From positions 1 through 28,044 of the forward strand of contig JAZNMQ010000028.1 of NCBI GenBank assembly GCA_045579745.1: DNA of 28,044 nucleotides. Direction: 5' to 3'. The translations under genes were made by a program, and so were the position numbers. Positions 22,656-28,044 of the stretch are shown here, piece after piece. Each line of letters begins with the position of its first letter. Positions within the stretch are counted from its first letter, which is position 1. Origin of the DNA: Flemingiibacterium sp045579745. GTDB taxonomy: Bacteria; Bacillota; Clostridia; Oscillospirales; CAG-272. Below the pieces are notes generated by a model. It saw only the letters and a program-made list of their open reading frames with translations, did no database searches and was not told where the DNA came from.

Positions 22656-23942
22656 TTATTCAAGAAAGCCCTTGTAGTGACGCATGGTCATCTGAGCTTC
22701 GATCTCACGAGCAGTTTCAGTCGCAACACCAACTACGATGATAACGGAAGTACCTGCGAAAGCGATACCTGCCATCTGATTTCCGGAGATGATGTTTGCG
22801 ATAAGCGGAAGTACTGCGACTACACCGAGGAAGAATGCACCGATAAGGGTGATTTTGTTAAGAACCTTGGTGATATAATCGGAAGTAGGCTTACCTGCAC
22901 GAATACCGGGGATCGAACCGCCGTTCTTCTTCAAATTGTTAGCAACCTCGATCGGATTGAAGGAAATTGCAATATAGAAATAAGAGAAGAACACGATCAA
23001 TACCATGAATACTACAACATACAGCCACGAGGTGTATGAGAAGAGTCTCTGGAAGCCATACCAGAATGTTCCCTCTTCAGGCGTCGGGAACAGCATAGAA
23101 ATTGTGCTCGGAAGAGCTAAAATAGAGTTTGCGAAGATTATCGGCATAACACCCGCCATGTTCAATTTCATGGGAAGTGTAGAGCTCTGACCACCGTACA
23201 TCTTGCGGCCAACAACACGCTTAGCGTACTGAATGGGAAGACGTCTTTCGGAGTTGGTCATGAAGATGATGAATACAACCATAGCTGCTGCCATGAGGAT
23301 AGTCATGATTGCTGCGATGATTGCGCTAACGCTGCCACTCGCAAAGCTGCTGAGGAGTGACATTGCCGCTGACGGAATACCGGATACGATGTTTACAAAA
23401 AGGATAATCGAGATACCATTTCCGATTCCGTTTTCGTTTATCTTTTCACCGAGCCACATGATCAGCGCAGAACCTGCAACATAGGATGCAATGATTACGA
23501 TTGCAGCGAACACACTCTGGTTTGTAAGTGCGCCCATATTTCTCATATACATGTAGTAACCGTAAGCGGTGATAGCACCGATACCGACGGTAACAAAACG
23601 AGTAATCTGAGTAACCTTGTTTCTGCCGTTCTCCTCTTTGGCCATAGCCTCAAGAGCGGGAATTGCAGTGCAAAGGAGCTGCATAATAATCGATGCGTTG
23701 ATATAAGGCGAGATGGAAAGAGCAAACAGAGTAGCTCTTGAGAATGCCGGACCGGCGAGAATGCTCATATACTGGAATAAAGAGCCTTCGCCAAAGCTCA
23801 TGATGTAGCTGAGTGCATCAGAGCTGATATACGGAACGGGGATCGCACATCCGATACGGTAAAGAACCGCGATGAAGATAACATAGAGCATCTTCTTTCT
23901 GAGTTCGGGCTGAGCGAAAGCGTTTTTGAGTGTGTTAAGCAC
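22656..23942 (-). CDS. secY: Protein translocase subunit SecY
   Basis: SecY is the channel subunit of the SecYEG translocon in the cytoplasmic membrane. The 428-residue protein has ten membrane segments. Signature stretches include GCAIPVPYIS near residue 33, FALSISPYINASIIMQLL near 73-90, and the RLPIQYAKRVVGRKM loop near 233-247. The start is GTG at 23942, directly after the rplO TAA; GAGGTG, six bases earlier, lies inside the end of rplO, so the genes are translationally coupled. This is its usual place between rplO and adk. Confidence 0.98.
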   Translation of the reverse strand: MLNTLKNAFAQPELRKKMLYVIFIAVLYRIGCAIPVPYISSDALSYIMSFGEGSLFQYMSILAGPAFSRATLFALSISPYINASIIMQLLCTAIPALEAMAKEENGRNKVTQITRFVTVGIGAITAYGYYMYMRNMGALTNQSVFAAIVIIASYVAGSALIMWLGEKINENGIGNGISIILFVNIVSGIPSAAMSLLSSFASGSVSAIIAAIMTILMAAAMVVFIIFMTNSERRLPIQYAKRVVGRKMYGGQSSTLPMKLNMAGVMPIIFANSILALPSTISMLFPTPEEGTFWYGFQRLFSYTSWLYVVVFMVLIVFFSYFYIAISFNPIEVANNLKKNGGSIPGIRAGKPTSDYITKVLNKITLIGAFFLGVVAVLPLIANIISGNQMAGIAFAGTSVIIVVGVATETAREIEAQMTMRHYKGFLE

Positions 23943-24383
23943 TTAAATCACCTCTGTCTTTCCGCCCGCTGCTTCGATCTTTTCTTTAGCAGTTGCCGAA
24001 AAGACGGATGCTTCAACGGTAAGTTTTTTAGTAATATCTCCGTTGCCTAACACCTTGAGTCCATCATTTTTCTTGCGGATAATTCCTTTTGCCATAAGTG
24101 TTTCGAGGTTTACAGTTTCACCGTTCTCGAAAGCGTTAAGAGCACTAACATTTACGATAGTATACTTAACTGCGAAGTGGTTGTGGAAACCTCTCTTCGG
24201 AAGTTTTCTGCTGAGCGGAATCTGACCGCCCTCAAATCCGGGTCTTACACCGCCGCCGGAGCGAGCGTTCTGACCTTTATGACCCTTACCTGCAGTCTTA
24301 CCGTTGCCTGAGCCGGCACCTCTGCCTTTACGCCAAGCGGGAGCGGTAGAACCTGCGGCAGGTGAAAGTTCATGAAGCTTCAT
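23943..24383 (-). CDS. rplO: 50S ribosomal protein L15
   Basis: L15, 146 residues, is a late assembly protein of the large subunit. Recognised by MKLHELSPAAGSTAPAWRKG at the start (first 20 residues), the glycine-rich basic extension GRGAGSGNGKTAGKGHKGQ, and FEGGQIPLSRKLPKRGF. GGAGG precedes the ATG. Its end carries the secY ribosome site. Confidence 0.98.
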   Translation of the reverse strand: MKLHELSPAAGSTAPAWRKGRGAGSGNGKTAGKGHKGQNARSGGGVRPGFEGGQIPLSRKLPKRGFHNHFAVKYTIVNVSALNAFENGETVNLETLMAKGIIRKKNDGLKVLGNGDITKKLTVEASVFSATAKEKIEAAGGKTEVI

Positions 24384-24418
24384 TAGGTTTTCCTCCTTAT
24401 ATTGAATTTTGTGATAAA

Positions 24419-24598
24419 TTACACGTTTTCCTTCTTTACAAGGTGAGAAATAACCTTTACCTTGCCATCGAGGACTTCATTATCAGCATGAATTGCGAAA
24501 TCGCCAATCTTCTTAAGACCAAGAGATGCCGCTGTAGCCTTCTGATTCTGCTTTGTACCAATAAGGCTCTTAACAAGTGTTACCTTTACGTTTGCCAT
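24419..24598 (-). CDS. rpmD: 50S ribosomal protein L30
   Basis: L30 is a small protein of the large subunit. The frame encodes 59 residues: it starts MANVKVTLVKSLIGTKQNQK, continues with ATAASLGLKKIGDF, and ends HLVKKENV. It contains the conserved SLIG...K block and the LGLKKIG motif. The ATG at 24598 follows the rpsE stop closely; GGAGG lies upstream. It occupies the standard slot between rpsE and rplO. Confidence 0.97.
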   Translation of the reverse strand: MANVKVTLVKSLIGTKQNQKATAASLGLKKIGDFAIHADNEVLDGKVKVISHLVKKENV

Positions 24599-24612
24599 CT
24601 TATTAAGCCTCC

Positions 24613-25119
24613 TTATTTCGTTACTGCTTCTTTGCTGATTCCGCGCATTGCTGCAACTTCTTCAGCGTTACGAAGTGTCTTGAGTCCCTCGAAAGTAGCC
24701 TTGATTACGTTAACAGGATTGTTTGAACGCAGGCACTTTGTACGGATGTTTTTGATTCCTGCTTTTTCGATAACGGCACGAACTGCACCGCCGGCGATAA
24801 CACCGGTACCGGGAGCAGCAGGCTTAAGAAGAACGCGGCCTGCGCCGTACTCACCGAGAACCTCATGAGGGATTGTTGAACCCTTAAGAGAAACCTCGAT
24901 CATGTTCTTCTTAGCATCTTCGATGCCCTTACGGATTGCGTCCGGAACCTCGGCAGCCTTGCCAAGACCGTAACCAACGTGACCATTACCATCGCCGACT
25001 ACCATCAGCGCAGTAAATCTCATAATACGTCCACCCTTAACAGTCTTAGAAACACGTCTGATTGTAACAGTCTGTTCTGTAAGGTCGAGGGTAGCCGGAT
25101 CAAAATTCTGCTTTGCCAT
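24613..25119 (-). CDS. rpsE: 30S ribosomal protein S5 (start uncertain)
   Basis: S5 sits at the mRNA entry channel and supports decoding accuracy. From the ATG at 25119 it is 168 residues, beginning MAKQNFDPATLDLTEQTV as in related Clostridia. The N-terminal RNA-binding domain has RRVSKTVKGGRIMRFTALMV and GDGNGHVGYGLGKAAEVPDA; the C-terminal part has GTGVIAGGAVRAVIE. No good ribosome site precedes 25119. An in-frame ATG at 25149 would add MLCKSRVANK, but its nearest purine-rich site (AGAGG) is 18 bases away. Family comparison favours 25119. Confidence 0.95.
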   Translation of the reverse strand: MAKQNFDPATLDLTEQTVTIRRVSKTVKGGRIMRFTALMVVGDGNGHVGYGLGKAAEVPDAIRKGIEDAKKNMIEVSLKGSTIPHEVLGEYGAGRVLLKPAAPGTGVIAGGAVRAVIEKAGIKNIRTKCLRSNNPVNVIKATFEGLKTLRNAEEVAAMRGISKEAVTK

Positions 25120-25243
25120 TTTGTTTGCCACACGGGATTTACACAGCATTTTATCTGAAACCCGTTTCCTCTCTTTGAATTAAATATTTGTGTGATAATT
25201 CACGCAAACCGTGTATAAACTGGTCTTTTTGAACCAAGCTCAA

Positions 25244-25603
25244 TCAGAACTTGAGTCCGCCTTCTCTTGCACCTTCTGCAAGCTCCAATACACGACCGTG
25301 GTAAACGTATCCGCCTCTGTCGAAAACGACTTCGGTGATACCCTTTGCAGCTGCGCGCTCAGCAACAAGCATGCCGACCTTCTTAGCTGCTTCTTTGTTT
25401 CCGCCGATACCCTCGAAAGCCTTTTCAAGGGAGGAAGCGGATGCAAGTGTTACGCCTGCAACATCATCAATGACCTGAGCCTGAATGTTGTTGAGCGAAC
25501 GATATACGCAGAGACGCGGACGAGCTGCAGTGCCGGAAATCTTGGCTCTGACTCTCTTGTGTCTCTTAAGACGCTGGATATTACTATCCTTTCTTGATAC
25601 CAT
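25244..25603 (-). CDS. rplR: 50S ribosomal protein L18
   Basis: L18, 119 residues, binds 5S rRNA and helps place it in the large subunit. Recognised by RLKRHKRVRAKISGTAARPR near residues 11-30, LCVYRSLNNIQAQVIDD, and the end FDRGGYVYHGRVLELAEGAREGG (key positions FDRGG and GR). AAAGGAG precedes the ATG. A 124-base AT-rich gap follows before the rpsE start chosen here. Confidence 0.98.
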   Translation of the reverse strand: MVSRKDSNIQRLKRHKRVRAKISGTAARPRLCVYRSLNNIQAQVIDDVAGVTLASASSLEKAFEGIGGNKEAAKKVGMLVAERAAAKGITEVVFDRGGYVYHGRVLELAEGAREGGLKF

Positions 25604-25621
25604 GCAAGTCCACTCCTTTCA

Positions 25622-26161
25622 TTATTTACCGGTTTTTCCGGCTTTACGGCGAATGTGCTCGCCCTCATACTTAACACCCTTACCAAGGTAGGGCTCCGGC
25701 GGTCTCTTCTCGCGGATCTGTGCGGCGATCTGGCCTACAGTCTGCTTGTTGATACCGGATACGATAACTTCAGTCTGAGAAGGAACCTCAAACTTGATGT
25801 CATCAAACTCTTCGAAGGTTATCGGATGTGAGTAACCGAGGTTGAGAGTAAGAGTTTTGCCGTTCTTGAGTGCTCTGTAACCAACACCGATGATTTCAAG
25901 CTTCTTCTTATAGCCCTTGCTAACGCCTTCAACCATGTTAGAAACAAGAGTACGAGTGAGACCGTGAATTGCGCGGTCTTCCTTCTCATCGGTAGGACGA
26001 GTAACATTAATTTCGCTGCCTTCGACCGAAATGGTCATTCTGGTGTTGAAACTCTGAGTAAGTGTTCCAAGCGGACCCTTGACAGTCACTACATTTCCAT
26101 CAGCAACTTTTACGTCAACACCAGCGGGAATAGCGATTGGCTTTCTTCCAATTCTTGACAT
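25622..26161 (-). CDS. rplF: 50S ribosomal protein L6
   Basis: L6, 179 residues, lies near the sarcin-ricin loop where elongation factors bind. It begins MSRIGRKPIAIPAGVDVKV; the repeated L6 folds follow, with GVSKGYKKKLEIIGVGYRA at about residue 83 and the C-terminal PEPYLGKGVKYEGEHIRRK segment (key residues PEPY-GKGI-like). The start at 26161 is set by GGGAGG upstream; an in-frame ATG at 26188 lies across the rpsH stop and is not used. Confidence 0.98.
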   Translation of the reverse strand: MSRIGRKPIAIPAGVDVKVADGNVVTVKGPLGTLTQSFNTRMTISVEGSEINVTRPTDEKEDRAIHGLTRTLVSNMVEGVSKGYKKKLEIIGVGYRALKNGKTLTLNLGYSHPITFEEFDDIKFEVPSQTEVIVSGINKQTVGQIAAQIREKRPPEPYLGKGVKYEGEHIRRKAGKTGK

Positions 26162-26181
26162 TTTAATATCCTCCCTACTGA

Positions 26182-26580
26182 TTACCAAACAAAGGCAAGC
26201 ACTTCACCACCGACATTGTTAGCGCGAGCTGCCTTGTCAGTCATGATGCCCTTTGAGGTAGAAATGATAGCGATTCCGAGGCCGTTCATAACTCTAGGCA
26301 TATCCTCACAGTTGGAGTAGATGCGAAGACCCGGCTTGGAAACTCTGCGTAAACCCTTGATGATCTTGGTTTTGCCCTGACCATACTTGAGGGTGATTCT
26401 GATGATGCCCTGCTTGCCATCCTCGATAACCTGATAGGACTTGATGTAGCCCTCGGTAAGAAGAATGTCAGCGATAGCCTTCTTCATGTTAGAAGCAGGA
26501 ATATCAACAGTGGCATGCTTTGCGTCGTTTGCGTTTCTGATACGCGTAAGCATATCAGCAATTACGTCTGAAATTTGCAT
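26182..26580 (-). CDS. rpsH: 30S ribosomal protein S8
   Basis: S8, 132 residues, is a primary 16S-binding protein; in E. coli it represses the spc operon by binding mRNA. Recognised by MQISDVIADMLTRIRNANDA at the start and by the C-terminal STSKGIMTDKAARANNVGGE, with the RNA-binding STSKG motif. GGAGG precedes the ATG. Unusually, 205 bases separate it from rpsZ, holding a consensus promoter and two hairpins. Confidence 0.98.
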   Translation of the reverse strand: MQISDVIADMLTRIRNANDAKHATVDIPASNMKKAIADILLTEGYIKSYQVIEDGKQGIIRITLKYGQGKTKIIKGLRRVSKPGLRIYSNCEDMPRVMNGLGIAIISTSKGIMTDKAARANNVGGEVLAFVW

Positions 26581-26621
26581 TGTTTTATCCTCCTTTATGC
26601 AAGTACGCTATAACCCTTGCT

Positions 26622-26684
26622 GCCGAATAAGATTCAGCCTGCAACCGGTGGTTAAGCTCGACCGAATGATATTCGGTCTTGCTT
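26622..26684 (-). promoter_or_regulatory. Structured leader before rpsH
   Basis: On the minus strand, GACCGAAT-ATC-ATTCGGTC (26678-26660) forms a perfect 8-bp stem, extended by AAGC/GCTT across a 2x2 internal loop. GCTGAAT-CTT-ATTCGGC (26638-26622) forms a 7-bp stem. Related words (AATCTTAT-CGG...AGCAAG) appear twice. It may be a binding site for S8 or another ribosomal protein. Confidence 0.5.
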
Positions 26685-26709
26685 CCTTCCGATAAGATTG
26701 GAGCGATTT

Positions 26710-26738
26710 ATTATATTGACAATATTTATCAATATCAA
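26710..26738 (-). promoter_or_regulatory. Internal sigma-A promoter upstream of rpsH
   Basis: On the minus strand: -35 TTGATA (5/6) at 26738-26733, a 17-bp spacer, and -10 TATAAT at 26715-26710. An inverted repeat, ATATTGA and TCAATAT (26735-26713), spans the spacer and could be an operator. It lies in the rpsZ-rpsH gap. Confidence 0.8.
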
Positions 26739-26785
26739 AATTAGTTATTCAGCTTTTAATGTGAGCTGTACACATTTTTTGCAGC

Positions 26786-26971
26786 TTACCAGCTTGCCTT
26801 TCTTACGCCCGGGATTTCGCCCTTGTATGCTAACTCACGGAAGCAGATACGGCAAATGCCATACTTGCGCAGATAAGCATGAGGACGACCGCAAATCTTA
26901 CATCTGTTGTATTCGCGGGTGGAGAACTTCTGCGGCTTCTGCTGCTTTAAAATCATAGATTTCTTTGCCAT
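26786..26971 (-). CDS. rpsZ: 30S ribosomal protein S14, zinc type
   Basis: S14 type Z, 61 residues, is in the head of the small subunit. It has the zinc ligands C24-x2-C27 and C40-x2-C43 and the conserved end GEIPGVRKASW. This zinc-dependent form is usual in Firmicutes. GGAG precedes the ATG at 26971. It follows rplE as in other spc clusters. A promoter and structured RNA lie just downstream. Confidence 0.98.
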   Translation of the reverse strand: MAKKSMILKQQKPQKFSTREYNRCKICGRPHAYLRKYGICRICFRELAYKGEIPGVRKASW

Positions 26972-26986
26972 TGTTAACTCTCCTTA

Positions 26987-27526
26987 TTATTTCGCGAAGG
27001 GAGCGCCCATAAGTGCGAGCAGCTCTCTTGCTTCCTCATCAGTGTTTGCAGTAGTAACGAAAGCGATATCCATACCGCGAATCTTTTCTACCTTATCGTA
27101 CTCGATTTCAGGGAAGATCAACTGCTCTTTAAGGCCGAGAGAATAGTTTCCTCTGCCGTCAAAAGCGTTAGGATTGATACCCTTGAAGTCACGAACGCGA
27201 GGAAGTGAGAAATTGAACAGTCTGTCAATAAACTCGTACATTCTCTCGCCGCGGAGAGTAACCTTAACACCAATCTTCATACCCTGACGAAGCTTGAAGT
27301 TAGCAACCGACTTCTTTGCATAGGTCGGAACTGCCTTCTGACCGGTAATCATCGAGATTTCCTCGATAACGGTGTCGATAACCTTTGCGTTATCCTTAGC
27401 ATCTCCTGTACCGACGTTAACAACAATCTTGTCGAGCTTCGGAATCTGCATCGGGCTCTTATAAGCGAACTTTTCCATGAGCTTGGGAGCTACATCACTT
27501 TTATAGTACTCTTTAAGTCTTGCCAT
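26987..27526 (-). CDS. rplE: 50S ribosomal protein L5
   Basis: L5, 179 residues, binds 5S rRNA and contacts the P-site tRNA. Recognised by MARLKEYYKSDVAPKLMEKF at the start, the segment PKLDKIVVNVGTGDAKDNAK, and FNFSLPRVRDFKGINPNAFD near 129-148. GGAGG lies nine bases before the ATG. It sits between rplX and rpsZ in the standard order. Confidence 0.99.
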   Translation of the reverse strand: MARLKEYYKSDVAPKLMEKFAYKSPMQIPKLDKIVVNVGTGDAKDNAKVIDTVIEEISMITGQKAVPTYAKKSVANFKLRQGMKIGVKVTLRGERMYEFIDRLFNFSLPRVRDFKGINPNAFDGRGNYSLGLKEQLIFPEIEYDKVEKIRGMDIAFVTTANTDEEARELLALMGAPFAK

Positions 27527-27543
27527 GATTCTTTACCTCCAAC

Positions 27544-27861
27544 TCACAGAATTTCGCCGCATTTTGAGCAAACGCGGACTTTCTTGCCGTCAACGATCTT
27601 AGCTGCTGCGCGAACACCCTTACCGCACTTGCTGCAGTAAAGCTGAACCTTGTCAGCATACATAGCACCCTCAACCTTAACGATTCCGCCGGTTTCACCC
27701 TGACGGCGCGGCTTTGCGTGCTTTGTTACAATGTTGATACCCTCAACGATGATCTTGCCTTCCTTAGGGGAAACTTCAAGAACTTTACCCTTCTTGCCCT
27801 TATCGTCACCGGAGATTACAATAACGGTATCGTCTTTCTTAACGTGAACCTGTTTATTCAT
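27544..27861 (-). CDS. rplX: 50S ribosomal protein L24
   Basis: L24, 105 residues, starts large-subunit assembly. The N-terminal KOW domain is clear: VKKDDTVIVISGDDKGKKGK near residues 7-26. The C-terminal part carries two CxxC pairs, YCSKCGKG and VCSKCGEIL, suggesting zinc binding. GGAGG precedes the ATG. It follows rplN by 15 bases. Confidence 0.98.
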   Translation of the reverse strand: MNKQVHVKKDDTVIVISGDDKGKKGKVLEVSPKEGKIIVEGINIVTKHAKPRRQGETGGIVKVEGAMYADKVQLYCSKCGKGVRAAAKIVDGKKVRVCSKCGEIL

Positions 27862-27876
27862 TTCAGATACCTCCTA

Positions 27877-28044
27877 TTATAATACTTCAGGAGCAAGGGA
27901 GAGGATCTTAAGGAAGTCGCCTTCACGAAGCTCTCTTGCTACCGGCCCAAAGATACGGGTGCCTCTGGGGGTCTTGTCATCCTTGATGACAACTGCTGCG
28001 TTCTCGTCGAACTTGATATAGGAACCGTCGGCTCTCTTGAGACC
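27877..28044 (-). CDS. rplN: 50S ribosomal protein L14, C-terminal part
   Basis: L14 contacts 16S rRNA in an intersubunit bridge. The right edge cuts the gene: 55 C-terminal residues are present, including NAAVVIKDDKTPRGTRIFGP and the end ILSLAPEVL. The full protein is about 122 residues, so the 5' half lies outside the window. It precedes rplX in the standard order. Confidence 0.97.
   Translation of the reverse strand, partial: GLKRADGSYIKFDENAAVVIKDDKTPRGTRIFGPVARELREGDFLKILSLAPEVL

Noticed and set aside
25120..25149. Ten extra N-terminal residues on S5
   Set aside because: The extension is not part of the S5 family N-terminus and has no well-spaced ribosome site; the true start still remains uncertain.

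Overview
The window reads as chromosome from a spore-forming member of the Clostridia (Firmicutes), most likely near the Ruminococcaceae/Oscillospiraceae. This rests on the Gram-positive order of ribosomal-protein genes, the zinc-binding forms of S14 and adenylate kinase, the spore genes gpr and spoIIP, and Clostridia-typical families (DUF421+DUF4363, DUF4364, TIGR03960-like radical SAM + DUF2344). The taxonomic call is inference; no database was searched.

Layout. 1-62 is the 5' end of a 16S rRNA gene leaving the window on the minus strand, with its leader and two near-identical consensus promoters (to about 585). 634-1652 (+) is a translationally coupled DUF421/DUF4363 membrane pair, whose last stop codon interlocks with that of the convergent operon. 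1649-7820 (-) is a four-gene operon: rlmB, a 907-residue membrane protein that looks like a degenerate P1B-type ATPase, a radical SAM protein and DUF2344. 7977-11096 (-) holds a small double zinc-ribbon protein with a tRNA-shaped leader, a DUF4364 protein and an orphan oligopeptide-binding lipoprotein. 11270-13456 (+) is the sporulation pair gpr-spoIIP, ended by strong hairpins. 13579-15200 (-) is a coupled type II pantothenate kinase / HAD-IIA phosphatase pair. 15332-17591 (+) is an AT-richer block of unrecognised membrane and zinc-ribbon proteins behind a consensus promoter. 17651-28044 (-) is the spc/alpha ribosomal cluster: rplN, rplX, rplE, rpsZ, rpsH, rplF, rplR, rpsE, rpmD, rplO, secY, adk, map, infA, rpmJ, rpsM, rpsK, rpsD, rpoA, rplQ, ended by a bidirectional terminator.

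Most of the window is core machinery: translation, protein export, RNA polymerase alpha, rRNA methylation. The points that stand out are the P-type ATPase-like protein that has lost its catalytic motifs; infA, which has no ATG, GTG or TTG start and seems to begin at CTG; several structured RNA segments inside the ribosomal cluster (before rpsH, rpsD and adk), one with its own consensus promoter; a tRNA-shaped leader before a zinc-ribbon gene; and the kinase/phosphatase pair that resembles the eukaryotic PANK4 logic.
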